Assembly: GCA_030043865.1 (NCBI GenBank) | Contig: JASHWZ010000058.1 | Coordinates: 1 to 29,198 of the forward strand | From: Thermoplasmata archaeon | GTDB taxonomy: Archaea > Thermoplasmatota > Thermoplasmata > Lutacidiplasmatales > UBA184 | DNA length: 29,198 nt | Direction: 5' to 3' | Part shown: piece by piece, positions 1 through 5,408 of the stretch | Position numbering within the stretch: the first letter of the stretch is position 1 | Layout: each line of letters opens with the position of its first letter | Notes under the pieces: model-generated | What the model was told of the DNA's origin: nothing | Databases searched by the model: none | Seen by the model: the letters and a program-made list of their open reading frames with translations, nothing else | Program-made: the position numbers and the translations under genes

Positions 1-455
1 GTGCGACGGAGCGGGGGCAGGGACGGCACCACCGCGGCGGCCGGGTCCGGCGCCGCGCCGTAGCCGGCGAGCCGGCGGACGACCCGGTGGTAGGCGCGCG
101 TCGCCCAGACCGGCCGTCGGAAGCCGTGGAGCGTGTCGATCCCGCCCGGGAAGAGGTAGTCGAGGACCCCGAGCACGTCGAACCGGGGGGACGGCCAGGA
201 GTTCTCCGTCGTCACCGCATCGCCGTCCGCGGGCTCGAAGCGGCAGGCGCGCACGTTCGGCCGCCCGTTCACGCGCACGAGGCAGCCGGTGCAGTGGCCC
301 ACCCCGCAGTACGGGCCGCGGGGCCGATGGTACCGGATCGATCGCTGGAGCGCGGGCCATCCCGTCCGCGCGAGCGCGGCGATGAGGGTCTCCCCCGGCC
401 GCACGTTCCGCGGGGACCGGTCGAAGAGGACGTGACGTTCCGGTGGCCCCGCCAT
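1..455 (-). CDS. [2Fe-2S] sarcosine oxidase alpha-like protein, N-terminal part (cut by window edge)
   Basis: The minus-strand frame is open from an ATG at 455 to the window edge, giving 151 residues without a stop. It contains a plant-type [2Fe-2S] motif: Cys50, Cys55, Cys58 and Cys71 in the context YCGVGHCTGC...VRAC. This spacing matches the Fer2_4 domain that opens the alpha subunit of heterotetrameric sarcosine, opine or dimethylglycine oxidases. The following stretch (WPSPRFDVLGVLDYL, then RRLAGYG near residues 123-132) resembles the linker to the FAD domain in that family. The role would be electron transfer in oxidative demethylation or deamination of a secondary amine, which fits the amine-catabolism flavour of the window. 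The FAD and folate-binding parts lie outside, so a stand-alone HcnA-like ferredoxin subunit cannot be excluded. A TATA-like box lies about 35 nt upstream of the ATG. Confidence 0.75.
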   Translation of the reverse strand, partial: MAGPPERHVLFDRSPRNVRPGETLIAALARTGWPALQRSIRYHRPRGPYCGVGHCTGCLVRVNGRPNVRACRFEPADGDAVTTENSWPSPRFDVLGVLDYLFPGGIDTLHGFRRPVWATRAYHRVVRRLAGYGAAPDPAAAVVPSLPPLRR

Positions 456-484
456 GCCGCGAACCGGCGAGCACCCGCGCCCGA

Positions 485-494
485 CCTATTTAGG
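485..494 (-). promoter_or_regulatory. TATA-like box of the sarcosine oxidase-like gene
   Basis: Read on the minus strand this is CCTAAATAGG, centred about 35 nt before the ATG at 455, so transcription would start only a few bases ahead of the start codon. GACC and GGTC (483-486 and 494-497) flank it as an inverted repeat, which could be a regulator site. Confidence 0.5.
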
Positions 495-533
495 GTCCGG
501 GGGTCCGCGCGACGCGGCCGCGGCCAGCGGTGG

Positions 534-541
534 CTATATAG
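534..541 (+). promoter_or_regulatory. TATA box of the AbrB-PhoU gene
   Basis: CTATATAG is centred about 33 nt upstream of the ATG at 570, in an otherwise GC-rich stretch. This gives a 5' leader of only about 6 nt, the near-leaderless pattern seen for several genes here. Confidence 0.6.
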
Positions 542-569
542 AAAGCCGGAACTCCGCTCGGCCGTCGCC

Positions 570-1637
570 ATGCGGAGCACCGGAGGCTTTCACGGCCGAC
601 GGATCCAGAAGACCGGCGGGTCGACGTTCATCATCTCGCTGCCGAAGAACTGGGTCGTCTCCCGGGGGCTTGGCGCGGGCGACACGCTGTTCTTCACCCC
701 GCGGGCCGACGGTTCCCTCACGGTCTTCGCGGAGTCGGGCGAGCCGCCCGAGGCGGAGCGACGCGTCGTCGAGGTGTCGAACGAGCTCGAGGTGGAGCAC
801 CTCTTCCGCCGGCTGATCGCCGAGTACATCGCCGGCTACCCGCTCCTCGAGATCCGCACGTCGGGCCGGATGAGCGCGCGCACGCGCGAGGTGATCCGGA
901 GCTTCGCGCAGCGGATGATCGGGCCCGAGATCCTCGAGGAGACGGCGGAGGCCGTGATCCTCCAGGACGTCGTCGGCCAGAACCCGCTCCCGATCCCGTC
1001 CGTCATCCGCCGGATGCACCAGATGGTCCGGGCGATGCAGACGGACGCGATGGCCGCGTTCCGGGCCCGCGACACGTCGATCGCGCGCGACGTCATCGAG
1101 CGCGACTGGGAGGTCGACCGCCTCCACTGGTTCCTCGAGAAGCAGGTGACGAGCGCGTTGCGCGACGCCCGGATCCTCGTCAGCCTCGACCTGACGCTCC
1201 CGGAGTGCTCGACGTACCTGCTCGCCTCCCGCGTGCTCGAGCGGATCGCCGACCACGCGGTCCGGATTGCCGAGACCGTCACGATCCTCGGACGGGAGCG
1301 CACGCCGGACCGCCTCTTCGGCGAGCTCGAGCGGATGGCGTCCGCCGCCGCGAGCGCGCTCGCGGACGCCCTCGACAGCCTGGATTCCCGCGACATCGAG
1401 AAGGCGAACGCGGTGATCGACGCCGCGAAGCGGATCACGCGCGAGCGCGACCACGTGCTCCACGAGCTCACGACGAAGCGCGGCCGGCTCGCGGTGGGGC
1501 TCGCCTACGTGCTCGAGAGCCTCGAGCGGAGCGCGTTCTACGCGAGCGACCTCGCCGAGATCGCGATCAATCGCGCGGTCGAGTCCCCGGCGCGGCTCGA
1601 CGTCGCGCGTGTGCCGGCGCCGACGCCGGGCGCGTAG
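570..1637 (+). CDS. phoU: PhoU-domain regulator with AbrB-type N-terminus
   Basis: This 355-residue protein is an archaeal PhoU-family regulator. Residues about 5-50 (RRIQKTGGSTFIISLPKNW and onward) form a SpoVT/AbrB swapped-hairpin DNA-binding domain. The rest is a helical PhoU region, with the family's metal-site signature visible as RVLERIADHAVRIAE and a second helical repeat towards the C-terminus (YVLESLERSAFYASDLAEIA). PhoU proteins dampen phosphate uptake or the phosphate signal; the AbrB fusion, common in archaea, suggests direct DNA binding in place of a histidine-kinase partner. No pst or pit transporter is visible nearby. An upstream ATG-initiated extension from 87 is possible on paper, but it runs through the divergent gene and the promoter, so the ATG just after the TATA box is preferred. 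Confidence 0.85.
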   Translation: MRSTGGFHGRRIQKTGGSTFIISLPKNWVVSRGLGAGDTLFFTPRADGSLTVFAESGEPPEAERRVVEVSNELEVEHLFRRLIAEYIAGYPLLEIRTSGRMSARTREVIRSFAQRMIGPEILEETAEAVILQDVVGQNPLPIPSVIRRMHQMVRAMQTDAMAAFRARDTSIARDVIERDWEVDRLHWFLEKQVTSALRDARILVSLDLTLPECSTYLLASRVLERIADHAVRIAETVTILGRERTPDRLFGELERMASAAASALADALDSLDSRDIEKANAVIDAAKRITRERDHVLHELTTKRGRLAVGLAYVLESLERSAFYASDLAEIAINRAVESPARLDVARVPAPTPGA

Positions 1638-1654
1638 CGGACCCGTAGGGTCTG
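1638..1654 (+). terminator. Hairpin after the AbrB-PhoU gene, possible terminator
   Basis: A 7-bp stem (CGGACCC / GGGTCTG, one G-U pair) with a GTA loop begins directly after the TAG stop. It is followed by a moderately T-containing stretch and lies between convergent genes. Archaeal termination mainly needs U-tracts, so the function is tentative. Confidence 0.35.
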
Positions 1655-1691
1655 CCCGCCGTTCGTTCCGGTTCGCGCCGGTCGTTCTCGT

Positions 1692-2855
1692 TCATCGTTC
1701 GGACGCGCCGTGCGACCCGAGGGCCGCGTCCACGAGCGCGGCGACATCGTCCGGGGTCGGCACCCGGGGGTTCGCCAGCACCGCGGGCGAGCGGAGCGTG
1801 TGGGCGACGATCGCGGAGCGGGCCGCCTCGATCGGGCCGACGTCGACTCCGGCGGCGCGCAACGTCGCCGGGATCCGGGCGACCTCGCCGAGCCGCCGGG
1901 CTCGTGCCGCCGCGGACAGCGGCTCTCGGCCGCGCTCCGCGGGCGGCTGGAGCTCGAGCGCGAGCGCCTCGAGCCGGTCGCGCGCGCTCGGTCGGTCGAA
2001 GTCGAGCGCGAGCGGCAGGAGGATCGCGACGAGCCGCCCGTACGGGAGGCCGGTGGGCGCCTCGAGCGCCCGGGCGAGCGCGTGGGCGACGCCGCGCTGG
2101 GCGTTGGAGGCGGCGAGCCCCGCGAGGGTCGCAGCGTAGTGGAGCGCGGACCGGGCGTCGGGGTCGTCGCTCCAGCGGAGTGCGTGGGCGAGACGACCCG
2201 CGACCGTCGTCGCGGCGTCGCGCGCGAAGGCGTCCGAGAACGGGCTCGACCAGGCCGAGAGGTACGCCTCGGTCGCGAGCGCGAGCGTCTCGAACGCCCC
2301 GTCCGCGACCTGGTCGGGCGAGAGCCCCTCCGCGAGCCCCGCGTCCACGAGCGCCCACTCCGGCGTGAGGCCACGGTGCGTGATCTCGAGAGGTCGCCCG
2401 TCGTCCGCCACGAGGTCGACGGTCGCGCTCGCCTCCGCGCCGCTGCCGCTCGTGGTCGGGAGCACGGCGAGCCGGGTCCGCGGCGGGTCCGGGCACTCGA
2501 GGAACGGGGTGAACTGCTCGATCCCGACCTCGGGACGTTCCGCCCAGAGCCGGGCCGCTTTGACGGCGTCGATCGTCGTGCCGCCCCCAACCGCGACGAG
2601 CCAATCGGGCACGTACGTCGCGACCTGCTCCTTGAGGCGCTGGACGGTCGCGCGCCAGTTCGCGCGCTCGAGGTTCGAGACGACCTCCACGTGCGTCTCG
2701 GACTTGCCAAGCTCCTCGACGACGCGCCGTTCGCCGCCGCGCCGGGCGACGCTCGGGTCGACCACGACCAGCGCCCGCCGAGCGCCGAGCCCGCTCAGCT
2801 GCTCGAGGGCGCCCGGTCCCCAGGCGATCCGGGGCGCGGTGAAGAACCCGGTCAT
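1692..2855 (-). CDS. Iron-containing alcohol dehydrogenase-fold protein with altered metal site
   Basis: This 387-residue protein has the length and fold markers of group III (iron-dependent) alcohol dehydrogenases: VAVGGGTTIDAVKA (about 87-100) and LPTTSGSGAE (132-141) match the NAD(P)-binding GGGSxxD and PTTaGTGSE motifs. The metal site is not intact. In alignment by eye with the usual DALxHAxEAY motif the Asp is Glu189 and the His is Leu193. In the second half His258 (GVAHALA) is kept, but the usual PHG histidine is Tyr272 (LPYGR). Three of four ligands are therefore changed, so classical Fe/Zn alcohol oxidation is doubtful. It lies 28 bp downstream of the Fur-like gene on the same strand and probably shares its transcript. 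Maleylacetate-reductase-like or non-catalytic roles are possible. Confidence 0.8.
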   Translation of the reverse strand: MTGFFTAPRIAWGPGALEQLSGLGARRALVVVDPSVARRGGERRVVEELGKSETHVEVVSNLERANWRATVQRLKEQVATYVPDWLVAVGGGTTIDAVKAARLWAERPEVGIEQFTPFLECPDPPRTRLAVLPTTSGSGAEASATVDLVADDGRPLEITHRGLTPEWALVDAGLAEGLSPDQVADGAFETLALATEAYLSAWSSPFSDAFARDAATTVAGRLAHALRWSDDPDARSALHYAATLAGLAASNAQRGVAHALARALEAPTGLPYGRLVAILLPLALDFDRPSARDRLEALALELQPPAERGREPLSAAARARRLGEVARIPATLRAAGVDVGPIEAARSAIVAHTLRSPAVLANPRVPTPDDVAALVDAALGSHGASER

Positions 2856-2883
2856 CGTGCGCGCGTCCGCGGCGCCGACCGGC

Positions 2884-3186
2884 TCAGGTGCCGGGCCCCT
2901 CGCGGCACCGCCGGCACGCGCCGGTCGCAGAGAACGCGATGCCGTCGACGCTCCATCCGTCGGGGTGACGCGCCGCGAGCTCGCTCAAGAGATGACGGTC
3001 GAGCTCGCTCAACTCGATCGCCTGGATGCGCCCGCAGTGGCGGCAGACGATGTGCGCGTGGGGCTCTTCCCCGAGGTCGACGCGGACGACTCGCTCGAGC
3101 GCGGGGGGCGGGCGCCACTCGGGTGGCAAGGCGCGGCGTCGGGGAGCGCGCGGCCGCGTTCGCTTCACGGGCCGGGCGCGCGCCAT
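2884..3186 (-). CDS. Fur-family dimerization/metal domain lacking the winged helix
   Basis: This 100-residue protein matches only the C-terminal half of Fur/PerR/Zur regulators: HAHIVCRHCG (43-52) gives the His-x-His and first CxxC pair, and GACRRC (89-94) gives the second CxxC of the structural zinc site. The N-terminal winged-helix DNA-binding domain (about 80 residues in Fur) is absent. In its place is a very basic tail (MARARPVKRTRPRAPRRR). The ATG at 3186 is chosen because a TATA box is centred 26 nt upstream; a longer frame from 3318 also lacks a winged helix and would overlap the Nudix gene's start. It is divergent from the Nudix gene and upstream of the ADH-fold gene. It may be a metal sensor acting through a partner, a degenerate regulator, or a nucleic-acid-binding zinc protein. 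Confidence 0.7.
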   Translation of the reverse strand: MARARPVKRTRPRAPRRRALPPEWRPPPALERVVRVDLGEEPHAHIVCRHCGRIQAIELSELDRHLLSELAARHPDGWSVDGIAFSATGACRRCREGPGT

Positions 3187-3206
3187 CGGAGCGAGCGACC
3201 GCGCCG

Positions 3207-3217
3207 TGATATTTAGG
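3207..3217 (-). promoter_or_regulatory. TATA box of the Fur-like gene
   Basis: The minus strand reads CCTAAATATCA, centred 26 nt before the ATG at 3186, exactly where a leaderless archaeal transcript needs it. This placement decides the start codon of the Fur-like gene. Confidence 0.6.
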
Positions 3218-3223
3218 GGGCCC

Positions 3224-3238
3224 GGAACTCGGGGTTCC
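3224..3238. repeat. Short inverted repeat between Fur-like and Nudix genes
   Basis: GGAAC-TCGGG-GTTCC is a perfect 5-bp inverted repeat lying just upstream of the Fur-like gene's TATA box and 42 bp before the Nudix start. It is a candidate operator, but so short a repeat can occur by chance. Confidence 0.3.
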
Positions 3239-3279
3239 CTCGGCGAAAGGCTGAAGCGGCCGTTCGTGACCTGCTCCCC

Positions 3280-3771
3280 GTGGCGTTCGCAGGGCTCCCG
3301 CCGCTGCCGTCGCCGCACGTACGCATTGGCGTCGGTGGCGTTCTGATCCGGGACGGACGCGCCCTCGTGAACCGCGCGGTGTACCGCGAGCGCTTCACGA
3401 TTCCCAGCGGGTACGTAGAGCGCGGAGAGTCACTCGAAGCGGCGCTCGTCCGGGAATTCGAGGAGGAAACCGGTGTGACGGTGCGGGTCGGGCCCCTCGT
3501 GCTCACCCGGCACAAAGTGCTTAGCTCCGAGGAGAGCGATGTCTACTTCGCGTTCGCCGTCGCCCGGATCGCCGGAAATCCGGTCGCTCGCCCTCCCGAG
3601 ATCGCGGAGGTACGAGAGGTACCCGTCGTGGAGGTTGACGCGGCGACGTGGATCTCGGAGCTTTCCCGGCGCGCGATTCGCCTCGCCGCGCGTCCAGAGG
3701 CCGGCTGGTCGCGCGCAGAGGGGACGGTCGGGGACGCCCCCGGGCTCGTCACGGAAGCGTACCATCCGTGA
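3280..3771 (+). CDS. Nudix hydrolase
   Basis: This 163-residue single-domain protein carries a complete Nudix box, Gx5Ex7REUxEExGU, as G-YVERG-E-SLEAALV-REFEEETGV at about residues 47-69. The box binds Mg and hydrolyses a nucleoside diphosphate linked to another group. The family includes ADP-ribose, NADH and mutT-type (oxidised nucleotide) hydrolases; nothing here fixes the substrate. The start is a GTG at 3280, the first usable start in the frame; I see no convincing TATA box at leaderless distance, so the gene may have a leader or a weak promoter. It is divergent from the Fur-like gene and stops 13 bp before the tRNA gene, which runs on the opposite strand. Confidence 0.85.
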   Translation: MAFAGLPPLPSPHVRIGVGGVLIRDGRALVNRAVYRERFTIPSGYVERGESLEAALVREFEEETGVTVRVGPLVLTRHKVLSSEESDVYFAFAVARIAGNPVARPPEIAEVREVPVVEVDAATWISELSRRAIRLAARPEAGWSRAEGTVGDAPGLVTEAYHP

Positions 3772-3784
3772 GGAGCGCGGAGGG

Positions 3785-3869
3785 TGCGGGGAGAGGGATT
3801 TGAACCCACGAACCCCTACGGGACCAGACCCTGAATCTGGCGCCTTTGGCCAAGCTGGGCGATCCCCGC
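3785..3869 (-). tRNA. tRNA-Leu (anticodon CAG)
   Basis: The 85-nt sequence folds as a class II tRNA. The acceptor stem is GCGGGGA / TCCCCGC, the D-stem is GCC / GGC, and the anticodon stem CCAGA / TCTGG holds the loop TTCAGGG, so the anticodon is CAG. The long variable arm contains CCC-GTA-GGG, the T-loop is TTCAAAT, and the discriminator base is A, all typical of archaeal tRNA-Leu. CCA is not encoded (CCC follows) and there is no intron. One oddity is that the T-stem GTGGG / CCCTC has a T-T mismatch at the second pair (positions 50 and 64). Confidence 0.93.
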
Positions 3870-3890
3870 GCCCGGCGTTGGAGCGAGGTC

Positions 3891-3900
3891 CGGGATAAGA
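3891..3900 (-). promoter_or_regulatory. TATA-like box of tRNA-Leu
   Basis: The minus strand reads TCTTATCCCG, centred about 27 nt before the first base of the tRNA, as expected for an archaeal tRNA promoter. Confidence 0.5.
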
Positions 3901-3918
3901 CCGTTCGCCCTCGAACGG
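3901..3918 (-). terminator. Hairpin after the LsrF-like gene, possible terminator
   Basis: A perfect 7-bp stem CCGTTCG / CGAACGG with a 4-nt loop sits 4 nt after the TAG stop of the LsrF-like gene. On the minus strand it is followed by TCTTATCC, which is also the tRNA TATA element. It may end the lrp-aldolase transcript. Confidence 0.4.
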
Positions 3919-3922
3919 AGCG

Positions 3923-4735
3923 CTACGCGGCCGCGGCGCGCGTCGCGGGCATCTTCTCGCCCTCGAGCACGTCGAGCGCCTCGCGGACGGTCGCCTTCTC
4001 GTGCACAATCGAGCGCAGCGCCTTCAGCATCGCGACCGGATGGTCGGACTGCCAGATGTTCCGCCCCATGTCGATCCCGTGCGCGCCTTCGTCGATCGCC
4101 CGGCGCGCGAGGTCGAGCGCCGCGCGGTCGCTGTCGAGCTTCGGTCCGCCGGCGACGACGAGCGGGACGGGGCACCCTTCGACGACCTTCGAGAAGTCGT
4201 CGCAGTAGTACGTCTTGACCAGGTGGGCACCGAGCTCCGCCGAGACCCGACAGGCGAGGGCGAGGTAGCGCGCGTCGCGCTTCTCGAGCTCCTTCCCCAC
4301 CGCGGTGATCGCCATCACGGGAATCCCCGCCTCCTCGCCTTCGTCGACGAGCTCGCCGAGGTGGACCAGGGATTCGTGCTCGTGCGGAGCGCCCACGAAG
4401 ACGCTCATCGCGACCGCGGCGACGTTCAAGCGCGCCGCCTCCCGCATCGATGTCGTGATCTTCTCGTTGGAGAGGTCCTCCTTCAGGACGGTGGCGCCGC
4501 CCGAGACGCGCAGCACGATCGAGATCGCCGACTGGGCCGGGACGCACCGACGTAGGATCCCGCGGGTCAGCGCGAGCGCGTCGGCGTGCGGCAGCAAGGG
4601 GGTGATCGTGGAACGGGCATCCTCGAGCCGGTGCGTCGGGCCCATGAAGTAGCCGTGGTCGACCGCGAGCATCACCGTGTTGTGGCTCGCGGGCGAGAAC
4701 ATCCGCGCGAGGCGGTTCTCCATCCCCCAATCCAT
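3923..4735 (-). CDS. lsrF: LsrF/DhnA-type class I aldolase family protein
   Basis: This 270-residue TIM-barrel protein closely follows LsrF, the enzyme that cleaves phosphorylated autoinducer-2 breakdown product (3-hydroxy-5-phosphonooxypentane-2,4-dione). Matching blocks are DWGMENRLARMF (2-13), VMLAVDHGYFMGPT (21-34), HADALALTRGILR (50-62), LVKTYYC (172-178) with the Schiff-base Lys174, CPVPLVVAGGPKL (188-200), and DMGRNIWQSDHPVAM (222-236). The ATG at 4735 gives MDWGM, slightly shorter at the N-terminus than bacterial LsrF. No other lsr genes are present, so AI-2 processing is not shown. Related archaeal DhnA-family enzymes act as fructose-bisphosphate aldolase or in aromatic precursor synthesis. 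It lies 61 bp downstream of the Lrp regulator on the same strand, possibly co-transcribed. Confidence 0.85.
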   Translation of the reverse strand: MDWGMENRLARMFSPASHNTVMLAVDHGYFMGPTHRLEDARSTITPLLPHADALALTRGILRRCVPAQSAISIVLRVSGGATVLKEDLSNEKITTSMREAARLNVAAVAMSVFVGAPHEHESLVHLGELVDEGEEAGIPVMAITAVGKELEKRDARYLALACRVSAELGAHLVKTYYCDDFSKVVEGCPVPLVVAGGPKLDSDRAALDLARRAIDEGAHGIDMGRNIWQSDHPVAMLKALRSIVHEKATVREALDVLEGEKMPATRAAAA

Positions 4736-4796
4736 CGCCCGTCCCCGAGGGCGCGACGAACCGCCGTCCGCTTTGAGGTTTCCCCCGAGGGACCGG

Positions 4797-5288
4797 TCAG
4801 CTCGCGGGCGCGGGCTCCGCCGTGCGCCGGGAGACCGGGACCCGCCGGTCCTCCTTGACCCGGTTGAGCACGACCTGGGTGTTCGTCCGCTCGACGTGCG
4901 GGTCCTGGAGGGCATGCTTGACGAACCGGTCGAGGTCCCGCCGGTCCCGGAAGCGGCCGATCAGGAGCGCGTCGGTCTCGCCCGTGACGTCGTAGATCGC
5001 GTACGCCCGGGAGTCCCGCGCGAGCCGCTCCTCGACCTCGCGGAGCCGGCCCTTCGAGATTCGGATCCCCATCGCGGCCCAGAGGTCCCAGCCGAGCTGC
5101 TCGTCGTCCAAGAGCGGGATGTAGCCGCGGATGACGCCCTGCTCCTCCATCCGGGCGACGCGCGAGCTCACCGTCGTCGGGGAGATCTTGAGATGGTGGG
5201 CGATCTCGCGGTGGCTCCGCCGCGCGTCGGTGTTCAGCTCCTCCAGGATCGACCGGTCCAGTTCGTCGAGGGTGGACGGACGCCGCAT
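4797..5288 (-). CDS. Lrp/AsnC-family transcriptional regulator
   Basis: This 163-residue protein has the standard two-part Lrp/AsnC layout. The helix-turn-helix comes first (LDELDRSILEELNTDARRS, then the recognition region ISPTTVSSRVARMEEQGVIRGY at about 35-56), followed by an AsnC/RAM ligand-binding domain (about 65-145, with VTGETDALLIGRF). Such regulators sense amino acids and often control glutamine synthetase and amino-acid catabolism. The gene is divergent from glnA across a 120-bp AT-rich intergenic region, an arrangement consistent with control of glnA and itself. The ATG at 5288 lies 27 nt from a TATA box, which supports that start. The C-terminal tail after residue 145 is basic and not part of the conserved domain. 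Confidence 0.9.
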   Translation of the reverse strand: MRRPSTLDELDRSILEELNTDARRSHREIAHHLKISPTTVSSRVARMEEQGVIRGYIPLLDDEQLGWDLWAAMGIRISKGRLREVEERLARDSRAYAIYDVTGETDALLIGRFRDRRDLDRFVKHALQDPHVERTNTQVVLNRVKEDRRVPVSRRTAEPAPAS

Positions 5289-5310
5289 GGATACGGTATG
5301 GAGAGGAAGA

Positions 5311-5320
5311 AGTTAAACCA
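5311..5320 (-). promoter_or_regulatory. TATA box of the lrp gene
   Basis: The minus strand reads TGGTTTAACT, centred 27 nt before the lrp ATG, giving a leaderless transcript. Confidence 0.55.
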
Positions 5321-5321
5321 C

Positions 5322-5343
5322 ACTGTCAAAAAACTGGTCAAAC
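5322..5343. promoter_or_regulatory. Direct repeats in the lrp-glnA intergenic region, candidate operator
   Basis: ACTGTCAAAA (5322-5331) and ACTGGTCAAA (5333-5342) are near-identical and start 11 bp apart, about one helical turn, in a markedly AT-rich stretch directly upstream of the lrp TATA box. This suits a multimeric Lrp regulator binding one face of the DNA. It is inferred from position only. Confidence 0.4.
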
Positions 5344-5395
5344 ATCCAAAAGTCATGGGTGAGCCTTGATGTAGGTCGACACCGTCCGCTCCCCC

Positions 5396-5402
5396 GGAGG
5401 AG
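5396..5402 (+). promoter_or_regulatory. Ribosome binding site of glnA
   Basis: GGAGGAG ends 6 nt before the GTG at 5409 and supports that GTG as the glutamine synthetase start. glnA is thus translated from a leadered mRNA, unlike the divergent lrp. Confidence 0.6.
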
Positions 5403-5408
5403 CCGGTC

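Noticed and set aside
87..569. N-terminal extension of the AbrB-PhoU protein from 87
   Set aside because: It would run through the divergent gene and across the TATA box at 534-541; the translated extension has no recognisable domain.
3784..3790. Possible attachment site or integrated element at the tRNA-Leu 3' end
   Set aside because: No repeat of the tRNA end, integrase or mobile gene is seen nearby; the flanks are ordinary chromosomal genes.
3923..4735. LsrF-like gene as proof of AI-2 quorum sensing
   Set aside because: No LsrK, LsrG, LsrR or Lsr transporter is in the window, and the fold family includes other aldolases.
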